From Synchiropus splendidus (taxonomy: Eukaryota > Chordata > Actinopteri > Syngnathiformes > Callionymidae), in NCBI RefSeq assembly GCF_027744825.2, contig NC_071335.1:10951001-11015000 (forward strand): a DNA stretch of 64,000 nucleotides, given 5' to 3'. The notes below the pieces were generated by a model. That model searched no databases, had not been told where the DNA came from, and worked only from the letters and a program-made list of their open reading frames with translations. Within the stretch, counting starts at the first letter, position 1. The number at the start of each line of letters is the position of its first letter. The translations under genes and the position numbers were made by a program. Shown here in pieces: positions 24,294 to 40,640 of the stretch.

Positions 24294-24984
24294 TTGAAGT
24301 GATTTGTTCGAAATCCGAATCGATTTTTCCCATTACAATGAATGGAAAAAGAAATAATGCGTTCCAAGCCATAAAATAGTCTTTTGGAGGAGTGAATGTA
24401 GAGTGTCTGCTGCAGGTGCGCTGTTCCTCTATGTGTGTGGCCGCTGCATGTGCGAGGGGTTGCCGAGTGAGTGACGTCTCTCCAGAAGTGAAGAGGTGCC
24501 CGGTGCGTGTCCAGCTCTGAATGTGCGCTTCTGTGCAGTTTGGCTGTGACAAAGTCATAAACCAAGTCACGCTCTGTCCCAGACTCGCCTCATCCCTGTC
24601 CCAGCTCCAGCCCACAACAGGACATCAAACCCTGGAGTGAGCGCTCCAGCCTCGGAGGTGTGGAGAGCGAGCACCTCCCCTGTGACACTCTACCACGGTC
24701 CAGTGCGGAGACAGGAACGGTTTTACACCTCAATATGAAGGAAAAACAGTCAGTAAATGTAGCTAACAGGACACGGCTGCATACAGAGGCTGCGTTATAC
24801 ACAACAACAAAGCGTGTTATGGGTCAGCTGATCGGTCCGCGCATGTTATGTTTTTTCCGGCTTTTTTCAGGGGCATTCCATTTCTGGATTTCCGTTCGAA
24901 ATCAGAAGCCAAAAAATCTAGAACTTTTTGTTCGAACTCCGATTTGTTCGAAGTTCAGGACGTTTGAAAACCGAGGCACCACTG
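24291..24984 (-). mobile_element. 683-bp TA-flanked element family, copy 1 (left end lost)
   Basis: Homologous to the complete copy at 52671-53353 in the same orientation. The right end is intact (GAAAACCGAGGCACCACTG, then TA), while the left terminal repeat is replaced by the TA microsatellite. It carries about 26 extra bases near 24660 (GTGTGGAGAGCGAGCACCTC), absent from the other two copies, which suggests a separate subfamily. Open frames in both directions are shared among the copies but resemble no transposase. Orientation is given by the shared minus-strand frame and is arbitrary. Confidence 0.75.
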
Positions 24985-24990
24985 TATATA

Positions 24991-28869
<3,879 letters not shown>

Positions 28870-29000
28870 GACTAAACATGTGTGGGAGACAAAGCTAGAG
28901 AGGTGGAGGTTCAAGCTGGAGAGGAGAGGAACGAAGTTCAGTAGAAGCAAGAGTGTAAATAAGAGAGTGAGGTATGAAGATGGACAGTGGTGGATCAAGA
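28870..29000 (+). mobile_element. LINE (non-LTR retrotransposon) reverse-transcriptase fragment
   Basis: The plus-strand frame reads LERWRFKLERRGTKFSRSKS, which resembles the part of non-LTR reverse transcriptases where a line such as 'ALE-RGMK-SRSKTEY' follows the catalytic motif. The neighbouring frame degrades at once. It is a short decayed fragment; the clade cannot be assigned with confidence. It may belong to the same family as the 3'-end fragment at 30076-30187. Confidence 0.5.
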
Positions 29001-29104
29001 TTAAAATGGCGGGGTGGAATGGGCGGAGACCTGCTCCGTGACTGAACAGTGGTGGCTGGTGTGAGGGAATAGCTTTACCAGAGAACTGCCACTGTCTAGA
29101 ACAA

Positions 29105-29145
29105 GAGCCTCAAACTTGTGGCCCACGGGCCAATGGCAGCCCTCA
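29105..29145. mobile_element. Possible hAT-like terminus
   Basis: GCCTCAAACTTGTGGCCCAC followed by GGGCCA resembles a common hAT-type terminus (CTCAAACTGTGGCCCGCGGGCC). No partner end was found. Confidence 0.3.
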
Positions 29146-29686
29146 GGATACACTCCCCAGCCCGTCCTCGGTGTTCAAGTATAGCATGGGTGTTGTCCAA
29201 TGTCAGAAGCTCAGACGACACTGTATAAAGACAAAATATGAGTTTTGAGTCCACAATGGTAATGATATATTTTGTTTCTTTTTGTTTCAATGTTGCTCAT
29301 TCAAAACTGTCATACCAAGACTTTCAGCCTGTCATATTGTGAACAATGCAGGCTGGCCAGGGCTCACCAAGAAAGCAGTAGCTTCTGTTCTCAGCGCAAA
29401 TCTCTCAAATGTCATGAATACTCTGCAAATATTATTGAAGTGATTTTCATAATATGATGATATGACATGAAGACAGTAAAAATACATACTAACTGAAGGG
29501 CAGGGCAAGAACAAGAACTTTGACCAGCAGGATATTCTAGACTGGCGTCATGTAGTCATACCTGGTGTTTTTTAGATAAGCCTTTTGTTGGGGTTCAACT
29601 GCTTCACATGTATAACACTGCGTTCTGAATGCAATAAAACAAGTACCTCATTGTTAACTGTCTAAATGATCTTTCAAGCTAGAAAC

Positions 29687-29782
29687 CAGGGGTAACCAGA
29701 CTGCTCCAGACAGGACTACAGTGACACATTGGTTGGAATAAAACCCACTGTGGGCCTTTCTGGAACCGTGTGGTTGCCACTG
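29687..29782. mobile_element. Very small hAT-like element, 96 bp
   Basis: Left end CAGGGGTAACCAGACTG and right end, inverted, CAGTGGCAACCACACGG. The 8-bp flanks CTAGAAAC and CTAAAGAT agree at five of eight positions and differ only by transitions. The GGTTGGAATAAAACCCACTG block resembles the interior of the element at 14578-14748. Confidence 0.5.
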
Positions 29783-30075
29783 CTAAAGATGTACAAACTG
29801 ATCTATGATGTGCACAAAAAGCAGAGGCGTCAACCCCCAGGTCTGCGGCCCAGCTTCACCAAGACTTTGCCTCTGGTGGTCCCATAGTCGCTCGACCGTT
29901 TGAGACTCCTGGTTTTGAAACCCGAGCTCAGACATAAAGACACAAAGAACGAGAGTTAGAAGAGTCAAGTTTATGATACGCGGGTGGGTTGGATTGGTGC
30001 AGAGGCAAGAACATTTTGGATGAAGAATTTGGAAGTACTGGGCAAAGGAAGGAGAGAAAGACAATCCCTTAAGTT

Positions 30076-30187
30076 GAGTGATGTGATAAAAGAGGACATG
30101 AGGAGCATAGGTGTGACCAGGGAGGCTGCACAAGCTGGGTGAAGGTGGATGAGCCTGACTTGCTGCGGCAACTCTTGACAGGAAATG
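30076..30187 (+). mobile_element. LINE 3'-end fragment
   Basis: The run GATGTGATAAAAGAGGACAT, GGTGTGACCAGGGAGGCTGC and CTTGCTGCGGCAACTCTTGA is a diverged form of the 3' end of an abundant fish LINE (the part ending in 'tgctgtggcgacccctaacggg'). The minus-strand fragment at 63895-64000 is the same region. Only the tail is present, as is usual for 5'-truncated LINE insertions. Confidence 0.65.
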
Positions 30188-30574
30188 TCGCAGACAAAGT
30201 ACAAGACTGAGTGATAAAAAGATGGTGACTGGTTCACCTAAAACAAGATACATTAATTCTCAGAATATCAATTTAAGCATTAGTTTTGTCATTAACAACA
30301 ACTGTCACATTACCTTCACAGCATTTGAAGGACCTTCTCAATGAGGATGCAGAGCAATGTAGCAGTCTCCCGTTGCAATAACATGCATGTTCGAAAGGTC
30401 AACCTATTTCTCAAACGTTCCGCAGGAAAAAAAGGGTAGTTTTAACTATAAATATTTATGTGGGTGACATGTTGAGGAAGCACACTGCAATAACAAAGAG
30501 ACCATTTCAGAAAACACAATTCCAGTAGACCTTGATTTAATGTTTTACTAGTTCTTTTGACACCACTAAGTGAA

Positions 30575-30626
<52 letters not shown>

Positions 30627-31532
30627 TTATTATTATTTTATTTATTTATTTATTTATTTTTTTCCATAAAAGGAGCAATATTTGGTCTTGAAGCTCATAT
30701 ATTAGACATTTCTATCACCATCTTAATTCTCTCCAGCACCCGCTTCACGCTCTCTGTGATGCAATTCGGTAATTAATAGCCGCAATAATGACGAAGAAAT
30801 ACAGAATCTTAATGACAACATTTCTAACGACTCTTGTGTGATATCCTCCAGATAAGTCATGTCGTTTCCTAATTGATTCCCAGGTTCCTAAGTCTCAAAT
30901 GTCCGGGCAACACAGGGCCGGGGCTCAAAGTATGTGTTCCATATTCGGATGCAACCCATAATATAGAGCCAATGACGTCCTTCGACTCCCCCCATGTTAT
31001 GGATGATCTTCATCATCATTTATAGAAACCTTAAATAACAAAGAGCAACAAGCACAAATTGTCCTTCTGAGAGTCGTTGACGTGCCTTGAAGCGATGTTG
31101 AAGCATCTTTTAAAAACTCCTTATCCAGATACGATAACATCATGACCTTGGAGGTAAGTACTCTGGTGAAACACACTGCTGTCTCCACTTTACACTGCCA
31201 AGCTATGTGACTAAATGATGTTTATTGAAGCTGTCATGATGCAGAAATCTAATATTTCCAAATGCTGTCGGGTGGCCTATAATACGTTCTCTGGCATTCA
31301 CACAAAGAATCTGATTTGAGGCTGCTTCTTATGGTCAAGGAATTCAAAATGCTTTGCAGTCCCTGCTGCCAAGTAGTGGAATGAGTTTGCTATTAGCATC
31401 CGTAATTCAGACACTGCATACTAAACAAACTAAGCGAGCCGAAAAATATTCCGATTCACTTGCTGTGTTTACGTGGAGCATTCTCATCGGAATAAATGTC
31501 TGATATAATAAAAATGTTGCATTCATACAGTT
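30188..31532. other. Intergenic, no gene seen
   Basis: Contains the TA/TTTA microsatellites at 30576-30660. The segment 30690-30900 is repeat-free, with TAATTAATAG and CCTAATTGATTCCC homeodomain-type motifs; it is a candidate regulatory element by inference only. Confidence 0.45.
30576..30660. repeat. (TA)n followed by (TTTA)n microsatellite
   Basis: About 24 TA units to 30624, then an impure TTTA run to about 30660. Confidence 0.95.
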
Positions 31533-31533
31533 G

Positions 31534-31906
31534 CAACCCATCCTCACTCCCATGCCGTGATATATTGATTTTAGGAAATTGGACTTTTGCATCCTCTGCT
31601 GACGCCAAAGGCAGCGCTCAACATTGCATGTTGACGGATTAGGTTTCCAAGTGAAGCACAAGCTCCACCTTCCGAGGCATATCCAGGTGCTGAAGGGAGC
31701 ACGTCATGTAAATGTAAAAAAAAGACAGATGGTGGACTTTTCATTCTACAAATAATAGCATGTCAATTGCTATTTATATTGCTATTTAAGTTACATCCAC
31801 AGTGATGCCTGACACAACTCACAACATTGAAGGTTACCTTCGGCATCAACATAGGACACAAAAGTTCACTTTTCCAACGTCAATACATTGGGAGTAAGAA
31901 GTGGAT
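31534..31906. repeat. Dispersed palindromic repeat family, copy 4 (both arms)
   Basis: The left arm begins CAACCCATCCTCACTCCCAT and carries TTTTGCATCCTCTGCTGACG, CCAAAGGCAGCGCTCAACAT and TGCATGTTGACGGATTAGG. The right arm (about 31815-31906) is the inverse: ACAACATTGAAGGTTACCTT, GGCATCAACATAGGACACAA, CTTTTCCAACGTCAATACAT and GGGAGTAAGAAG. The middle includes GCACGTCATGTAAATG and an A run. At about 373 bp this is the best full-length representative in the window. No open frame of note. Confidence 0.75.
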
Positions 31907-32212
31907 GACTGATAAAGCCTCTGTTGGAATGTAATAAACCGATCTTATATTTTGCTGTGCTCAAGAGAGGCGAAAGATACAGAACCATACAGATCGTAGA
32001 CTGGCTCACAGTCCAATTGAAACAAAATCCAGGAACAGATAAATGGATTTTTTGTATGATGCTATCAGTGGCTGCTTGTTTACAAAAGGATTGAGGAAGT
32101 AATCAATGATCAGAATATATTTATTGTTATTTTGAACAGCACATGGTTAAACACAAACACATTCCGTATAGAAATGTGTGGAGCGCATGTATTGCACTAC
32201 ACTCCTGATGGA
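31907..32212. other. Intergenic, nothing recognised
   Basis: A short AT-rich spacer between the palindromic repeat copy and the duplicated segment at 32213. No gene, RNA or further repeat was identified. Confidence 0.45.
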
Positions 32213-32692
32213 TCGTATTACATCTCTTACAATTGAGAAAACGTGTTGTGACATATTTGTATGTCAAGCTAGTGGGGTTGTTTTCGCCCAAGACATTCAC
32301 ATGAAAAGGTAAATCTAGTATTTTAAGAGGATACCAGATTTTAAAGTACAATTACAGAGCAATATTTTGCTGAAACTGTTTTTAGTCGAGCAAGTTACAG
32401 CTGGTTGGTCTGGAGGAAGGTAACACTTATGCTATGTTCCAGTAACCTGAAAAGTGGGAAGTTGGAGCAGAGAATGATGTCACGCCAAGTTCAACGTGTT
32501 ATTGACATCAGAAAGCACGACTGACAACAGCTACTCTCATGTGCGTCTTGTCTGGAGTAAAGTCACTTCTTGATAAATATGTACTTCATTTGCACCTAGA
32601 AAACTTGAAAGCTGAATGAAGAGGAAAAAAGTTGCATAATGTATTGGTTTCTTTTGAGGTATTTCATTGATAATAACTTCATAACTCCTACC
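32213..32692 (+). repeat. 0.45-kb duplicated segment, copy A
   Basis: Closely matches 35606-36062 in the same orientation. Long identical blocks include CGCCCAAGACATTCACATGA, ACAGCTGGTTGGTCTGGAGG, GCTATGTTCCAGTAACCTGA and GATGTCACGCCAAGTTCAAC. Copy A has about 30 bases at 32311-32342 that copy B lacks. It is probably an unclassified interspersed repeat or a local duplication. No coding content recognised. Confidence 0.8.
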
Positions 32693-35605
32693 TAATACTA
32701 CACCCGGGGTGTACAGTAAGGTTGAGGTAACTCTGAGGTTTATGTCAAATGTTGCGTTACATGCAACACTAACCCTCATTTCTATTATCAAATCTATGAG
32801 GAAAGACTTATTGCGCCGACAGGGCAAAAAAAATGGATGGCGTGATGACGCACTCAAACCCGCAGCCAGAGTGCGATAGCATGGATACGGCCAATGTGTC
32901 TGCTTTGTGGCGATATTTACATGCATCTGAGAAAGACTGGAGGATAGCGATTCGAAAGGTGTGTGAAGCCAACATTCCAACAGGAAGTGCATTGCACTTA
33001 CATGCTAGAAAGGCTCTGCATGCTGCAGCGCAGCGCTTCGACAGTCACATCACAACAGTGGATCATAGTCAAGATGATGACTAACTGAAGAAACCTGCTC
33101 CCGTGATGCGTCTATGGCGGACAGCGTTCCTTAGCACTAAAGAGTCTTCAGAGCCAAGAGAAGGACCACGGGGTGAAATCATGAAAAGTACACGCAGAGT
33201 GAGTCATCACAGGTCTCTCTGAGATCTATTCAGGTCATGGATGCACTTGTACGATCAAGTTCAAAGGCATCAGGAAATTGTCAAGCTGAAAGTGTCAAGA
33301 GAAGAAACAAAGGGTGGAAAATGACAAAATAAAGGAGGATATAAAAGTAAAACTTCAGAGGTGATTTTACCACCAAAAGTTGACGGAAAGGAACTGGTCA
33401 AATAGAACAAAAGGATGCAGTAACTTGTGTTGAGTCTAAAAAGACTCAAGAGAAGGAACAGAAATGAAAAAAGGAGGAATTAATCGGTTAGTCTGAGCCA
33501 AAATTGAAGTAGGTGATGATATATTCAGTGCCAGAAGACATGGACGCTGATAATCTCTGGCTCCTCACGGAGAACTTCATCAAGAACAGGATGGGATGCA
33601 AAGAAGAATGTATTATCGACTCTGGACAGCAGATCGACTGGAGGCTCACAGTGGGTACAACACCTTGACTCATCTAGCTGAGATTCCAGCAGGAAGTAAA
33701 GACATTTAAGGTTCTCAGGGCAGCACTGCTGGGTACAAAAAAAAAAAATCACTTTGAACCACGACTACCCAATACAGGAATATGAAAACTGAAAGTGGCG
33801 GTGAGATAGATACAGTATTCCTGGAAACGAAGGTAAAGGGACACATTTTCTTCCCAGCTGGGAGTTCAGTTCCAAGATGGTACAGAGGAAATCTGCCAAA
33901 CCAGAAGAGGCAAACCAGGCCCACTGGCACATTGTCAAAGGAAGACGAGCAAGAATGAGGAGCAAAGACTGAGGGATACACAATCAGAAACCTTGTGAAG
34001 ACGACAAATAAAGGACCAAGACGCGCAATGATGCAGTTAAAAAGGTGAATGATTCGCTCATATTCCTAAAGTGATCAGCTATTGTGCTCTTACTGTATCG
34101 AACAATCTTCACTCAAGTTTACTTACAGGACTCTGGAAATCAAAGTGGACGCCAGTAAGACACACCTTATACCGGACACTCTCACTGGGGTAAGAAAACA
34201 CATTAAAAAGGTGCAGAAATGATAGGAATCCTGAGATAAGAACTCTGGAGACACGGGTGTCTCAGCCTCACTGACCTGACCTTGGGAAAGCAGAGTAAAT
34301 ACGGATGGATGAGTGGATGGTTGGATCTGCTGCATGTATTTGAGGAAATGAAATAAGACAAGATGGCTCCCAAGACAGAGGAAAATATCAAAATACCAAC
34401 AAATCCTGAGGTGCAACTCAAGAATCTCTGTCTACTCCTTCTCTATTGGATTCAGGCTGCTGACTCGGCAGATTCTTCACTGTTCTAATCTTAGAACCCA
34501 CGTGGACACTTCTGCGTGTGTGTGTGATCTCGTGTCCTGTCCGGCTAACCCCTTTTCTCCCATGAGGATTCCTAAACAGATTTGTCCAGGACATCCATTC
34601 CTGCTTCTCTCAGCAGCTCAGATGTGTGATGCTCACATGCATCGCATTTGTTCCCACGTAGACCGTTGATAAACTGCATCGTCTTTGTCATACGTTCTTA
34701 TAGATTTAGCACAATAACGCCACAATCTGTGCCGCACACAATTGGATGGGAGTGATTCTTTATCTGCAAAAGGGGAAAATTGACAAGGCAAGTGCCAAGA
34801 AGAGCGAAGGGAATTAAAACAACCCGCATGATGGATGGCAAAGCGGGACGGAAGTGTGACTCTGGGGAGCCGTAGGTTGAGGGAGAGGTGAGTGAAAAGT
34901 AAAAAGGAAAGGAATGGAGCTTGAGGATGGAGGAGGGAGATATAAAACCAGCAATTCAGCAGTTGGTAAGTTGCAACTGCGGGTTTTTGCAGTGAACAAA
35001 CTTTTCCGTACAAATGTAAACGCAGGTGTGCATCTTGAAACACCACTCATTCATGATCAATTGCATGTAACAGTTCCCTGTTTAGCTGAGTCTCTCTTAA
35101 CCATTTGGGCGCCACCGTGGCAAAGTTGCGACAGGCAGCAACGCTGCATTCAGCTGCAAGCTTCATATTAGAGGCACATGACTGTCTTCAGTGATAGGGG
35201 AATAATACTCTGATGGTTAAGCTAATGAAGTAACCAGTCAAGTTGGTGTCACGAATTTGATCAAGTGCTCGACATCTGAGGTGTCCATGTTTGAGTCACC
35301 GTCATAATTGTATCATGTATTGAGATGTAGCTTGAGAGAAAAATGTGACTTTCCTTCTAAATGTCGACGATTTTCAACTCCATTTCCCACTTTAGCTCAA
35401 CATAAGGACCCTTAGATTTTATTATCTAATTCTAAGAATCACAAAACAATATATTGCTAAGTACAGAGGTTGATGGAGGAGGAAAAAGAATTGCAAATTG
35501 GGTCTGAAAGACTGGTGGGGGATCAGGGGACGTAATAATGAGGCACAGACACAGCACAAGTGAAAAAGCTGTTTCTTCACTGACGGTTGAGTGAACAGAG
35601 GGAAT
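32693..35605. other. Intergenic, no gene seen
   Basis: Purine-rich on the plus strand across 33100-34420, with many GGAA/GAAG words. An 83-codon ATG frame at 32833-33084 (SALWRYLHASEKDWRIAIRK core) is not low-complexity but matches no family I know. Minus-strand frames around 33700-35050 are unrecognised. Confidence 0.45.
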
Positions 35606-36062
35606 TGTATCATATCACATCTTACAATTGAGGAAAGTTGAAACATGTTTATATATCAAACTAGTGGGGTTGTTTACGCCCAAGACATTCACATGAAAAG
35701 GTAAAGTACAACTACAGCGTATTATTTTGCTGAAACTGTTGTTAGTCAGGCTAGTCACAGCTGGTTGGTCTGGAGGAAGGTGACACTTACGCTATGTTCC
35801 AGTAACCTGAAAAGTGGGAAGTTGGAGCAGGGAATGATGTCACGCCAAGTTCAACGTGTTATTGACGTGAGCACGCAAGACTAACAACAGCTACTCTCAA
35901 GTGCGTCTTGTCTGGAATAAAGTAACTTCTTGATAAATATGTACTTCATTTGCACCCTGAAAATTTGAAAGCTGAATGAAGAGGAAAAATAATTGCATAA
36001 TGTGTTGGTTTCTTTTGATATTAAATTGGTATTTAATTGATAATAGCTTCATAACTTGAAGA
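35606..36062 (+). repeat. 0.45-kb duplicated segment, copy B
   Basis: Partner of copy A. It is bracketed by similar short sequences, TGAGTGAACAGAGGGA (about 35588-35603) and CAGTGAATAGAGGGA (about 36066-36080), which could be the target duplication of an insertion. This would make copy B the inserted one. Confidence 0.75.
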
Positions 36063-38013
36063 TTCAGTGAATAGAGGGAACCAGTCCAAGCATTGGGTGT
36101 CATGGATCAGTCGCAGTCATATGTGAATACTGTAAGTGGCCAAAGACACAGGACATTTTTTTTTTTTCTTGAGATGAACTTGTTCTATGGACAAAAGGTA
36201 TAAATATAATTAATAAAAAAAATTAAATACCTGTATAACTACTAAAAGATTACTATTAAATAATGATTTAAAAACTTTTTTTTTAAAGTGTAACAGTTTT
36301 AACAGAAAATTCAATTCAAAAATGTATTTAAAAATGTATTCAATTTCAATGAAAAAATATGAACAAAATATCTTCTTGCTGGGGTGAATCACTGGCAGCC
36401 TCTATTTGTCAGACAAAGCAAAAAAAAAAAACATCTCCTTGAGCTGTCTTGTATACCAGGATAGGCTACAGACTTATCCATATTATCAGAACAATCTGAA
36501 CGTAACATGTCTCAAACCTAAGTTGGTCATAGAAAAACATGGAATAAATACCACAAAAAAGAAGAACGGTAGCTTGAAGACATCATACAAAGGGGCCAGA
36601 GTGGGCGTCAGAAGGGGCCATGACACAAAGCAAGAGTTTGGATCGAGGACAGGATGGCGAAGTTAAAAAAAGTGAAGGATGGATTGAGCCAGAAAACAGA
36701 GTGGGAAAGTGAAGTAAGGAGAGAATGAGGGCATTCATCCGTGCCTCTGGAGAAGGACGCAGTCTGAATCTACGATAACTTATTCAAAACACCAACTTCG
36801 CTTTGTCCCACCGCACCATTGTCAGTCCTTTTTTTTTTTCCATAGTTACAGAGAGATTTTGTGGAACACAGCGAGAATACCTGAACAGCAAAACTTGATA
36901 TTCATATTCAGGAGTTGAGAGAAGAATGTGTACCACAATGTAAAGATCCTGTATCCTTCCAGAAAACACTACCTGGGCCTCATGGTTCATGATGACTATT
37001 TATGCATTGTTACTGAAGATGATTTACAGCTCAAATGTACACAAACATAGCTGATACACACAAACATGCCTGAGGACGCATCCAGGAGTTTTGTCAGACT
37101 CTCCCTTACTTACTGGTAGTTTCCTTAACCTTGTCATATAATTGGTCTCCAGGGAAACAGTGTTGCTGTTAGCTTTACGTCTTCCCCAATAATGAAGTAA
37201 ACACAAACACGTGTTGTGCCAAAGGAACATATTCAGGTTCAAATAAACTGCTGAACAAATAAAATCAAAGATGCCCTCGCGCTGTTTGGCGCTTCCAGCT
37301 GTTAAAAATAGCAGAAGCTTGATAGTTGGACTTTGTAGGTACATTATCAACAGCACATATGAGAGCTGAAAGAATTCCTACCAAGGTTATCGACTCACTT
37401 TTATTACTTTTTAATACATTTAGCTTGTCTGTATTGCAGGTGCCGTTCTTAACTGATCCCCATGTATTGAGACTTCAGCCCGTTCTACAGGGGAACACGC
37501 TCTCATCTCTTCTGGTTTGTGACCTTGTCATGTTACAGCATTTGCACACTTCTCCTTTAAAATGGTAGATCACACAAAACCTCCAGAATCCTTCCTGCAA
37601 ATAACTTTTTTTTCATCAGCTGAGATCCACAGGGGATGCTGGAGGAAAATGATAAAGAAACAGTAAAAGATGCGACATAACAACCCCACACCTGCACATG
37701 GGAGGACAGAAGACACTTCATGAGTGGGTAGATGCAAGTGTCAGAGATGGATGGAGTGACAGCAAGAGCAGAGGTAAATTAAACAGGGACCAGGTGAGAC
37801 TGACATGAAATGAGAGAATATGGGGGAGAAGTGGCTGCTCGGTGAGGACAGTCAAAGTACTCAAAAAGATCTTCTACCTGAACATTAAAGCAGAGTGCAG
37901 TTTCTAATTTGCAAACTATCAATGACCCAGTGCTGTTGTGCCGTACACATATTGCATCTGTCACCATGAATGCCGCCAGGATACTTAAAGAAAGGCATCC
38001 ATTTATGCATAAG

Positions 38014-38223
38014 CTGGGGGTCGTCCACTCGGTCAGGGTGGAGTAGGTTTTTGTTCCAGCCAGTCAATAGGCTGACATAGATTAACCAATCAGGTGTCAG
38101 CTGGAACAAGCTGCAGCAGACTGACAGTCAACTATTATTGTCTTCACACCTGCTTGGTTGACGTGTGACTGATTGGTTGGAACCAAAACCTGGACCTCTG
38201 AGGGCCAAGATGAAGACCCCCTG
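38014..38223. mobile_element. Small hAT-like non-autonomous element, about 210 bp
   Basis: CTGGGGGTCGTCCACTCGGT at one end and, inverted, CAGGGGGTCTTCATCTTGGC at the other. Inside, AGGTTTTTGTTCCAGCC mirrors GGTTGGAACCAAAACCTGG. It is related to the element at 14578-14748. A matching 8-bp target duplication is not evident, so the exact ends are uncertain. Confidence 0.6.
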
Positions 38224-39310
38224 ATACTAGCATTGACTGAGCCGGAGGCCAGGTCCAGGGCAACTCATCTTCAGTGTGTAAATATATGTGTTTAGAATAA
38301 AACAAAACAAACAAACTCCAACCCAGAATCATATGTATCAAAAAAAAAAAAAACAAAAAAAAAAACTAATGTTCAAAGAATATTGAGAAAAACACAGTAA
38401 AGAGAAATAAAATGAATAAAAAAAGTCAAATGAAATAATCACGCCATTCAGCTTTGTTCCGACCAAAGTGCTACTTCTTTTCTGAAAGTCATGGAACAAA
38501 TAATAATAAAATAGTACATTTTTAAATTGTTATTTCATTTTTTTTCCAGCTTGTATTTTGCAAAGTTATTATGCACGTGTCCATGTGGCTTTGGATTATT
38601 CAGGCCTGGGCTATAACAAAACTTGGCTTCCAACAGACACGTATTAAACAATGAGTTTTCATTTTTGGACATAGCAAGAGGCAGGATAAATATTAAAAAT
38701 GCACTATTTAGGATTTTGAATTAATCTGACCGATGACTTTTGCATCCACACCCCCACAAAAAATATACAATATCTACATGTACAACGAAACAGCGGCTAT
38801 TCATTGTATGTAACGTGCAAATATTACATCCAAGAATGCAAAATTTTTGGTGATGATTCTATGCAATAGTCAACAAATAAATTATACTATACAGTACAAA
38901 CATATGTTATAGTTGTCTGTGCATGTTTTTGAATAATATTTTCAAATGTGGACCACAAGGGGAGCTCCAATCTCAATGATATGTATTCAAATCATTACAT
39001 ACTGTATGTGTATCTTAGTGTATTTAGCATTTAGCATTATCACAAATTGCTTATTTTATTTAAGGTGCTGCTAATTTTGTGGTAATTTCATTTGACTTCC
39101 AGGATCGTTTTTTGACATGGAATCTGCCATGGAATCTGATCATGGACCACAAAGCTGATCTTTGTTTTTTTGGAATTGTCCTGTAGGTTTCAGGATTCCA
39201 GCAGCCTGTATTCCAATTCTTGTTTTCACTCTTTCTTTTGTTTCTCTTTGTGCAGCATTTTCCCTTGGACACCTAACACTACCTGACACTGTAACTCTAT
39301 GTTGTTTATT

Positions 39311-39331
39311 GTGTGTGTGTGTGTGTGTGTT
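39311..39331. repeat. (GT)n microsatellite
   Basis: Ten GT units followed by a T run. Confidence 0.9.
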
Positions 39332-40453
39332 TTTTCAATTTCAAAATTAGTCTTGAGAAATCACTTGCGCTTTAACCGCTCAAACGCATAACATCCACTG
39401 CTGTCACGCTGTTATGCAGACGTCTTGTATCGGGAAACAGGGGTCTCAGTGACTACAGTATAGAGTTTTTATTTTGCGACACCCAGAAGCATATGGACGT
39501 GGATGGGGCAGCGCAGCATGAATCATTGATGGTGATCATTAAAGGGAGAGCAAGAGGGGAAAGGTAGATGAAATAAATGGCTGCACCAGCCCACTCCCTG
39601 AGTCACAGTGATGTGAACTGACAGGACACAAGATAAGGAGCAATTACCCAGAGTCATTTGGGCCAAGAGCAAAAGGCGTGCTCGCACACTCACCACTCGC
39701 AAACACAGGTACAGATACACCTGCAGGCAGAGAATCACAGTCGCATGAAGAGGACACACACATGAGCGATAGATGTTTTCTTTTCTAACCTGCACGCACA
39801 CACACGTACATGACACTTAGTTTGACTTATTCCTCTCTTTTTCCTGGCTGGAGGGGAAAAGGTTCCGTCTCTCTTTCCATCATACTCTACTAAGCCCCAG
39901 GGAGAGAAAGCACTTAAGATAACATAGACACGACACATGTTGAGACACAACAGCGCTCTAGACTTAGTGATGTCAGAGAGAGAGCACGAAAGCTCTGCTG
40001 GAATGAGGATGAAGCACAGACTCTAAATTAACAGTCAGCTGGATTTCAGACACTTTTGTTGTCGCTGGATTCGCACTGAAGTAGTTCTGATTCACAAAAT
40101 GGCTCATGAGAACGTGGCCTGACATGGCAGTATACAAGTGACATTGAAACCATCATGACAAGGCACACCGCGACAAAAGTACATCGGACTGACTGTGGCA
40201 TTCTGGGGCCAGGCTGGGTCTGTTTGTTAAGGTTAAGGTTCACACAACTGAACCTGTGGGCGGGGCAAGCTTGTAATAAATATCTCAATCTTTCCAGATT
40301 CATCTTCCCTTCATTTTCAGACAAATTTATAGGCGAGCAAGGAACAATGGAATTGGTGTAAGGCTCAAATTGTAGTGTTGACACGAAACCCCAAAACCTC
40401 AGAAGTGGGAGGATGCACACCACTGCGGCACAGTATTGCATTGCCTCTTCATC

Positions 40454-40640
40454 CAACCCATCCTCACGCCCATGATGTCGTATATTGACATTGCGAAAGT
40501 TGCCTTTAGCGTCCTATACTGACAAAAAAGCCTTCAGTGTTGGATGTTGACACATTGGCAGCGCAACACATGAAAAAAAGTCGGCGGTTAGGGTTAGCCA
40601 TGGGATGGGGTTCCAGAGGCAGTCCTTCTAAAATGCTCCC
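40454..40640. repeat. Dispersed palindromic repeat family, copy 5
   Basis: CAACCCATCCTCACGCCCAT, GTCGTATATTGACATTGCGA, AGCGTCCTATACTGACA and AAGCCTTCAGTGTTGGATGT follow the family order. A downstream block, AGCCATGGGATGGGG, recalls AGCCACGGGATGGTG in copy 6, so the family extends beyond the first 130 bp. The inverted arm is not obvious. Confidence 0.65.

Larger units (their letters stand above)
36063..40453. other. Intergenic, no gene seen
   Basis: AT-rich, with A/T runs (36155-36168, 36827-36839, 38340-38365), a GT microsatellite at 39311-39331 and one hAT-like element (38014-38223). No supported coding sequence. Confidence 0.45.

Noticed and set aside
24187..24615. 142- and 161-codon minus-strand frames with Ile/Tyr repeats
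   Set aside because: They run through a TA microsatellite and into a non-autonomous transposon copy; the repeat reads as alternating Ile and Tyr in any frame.
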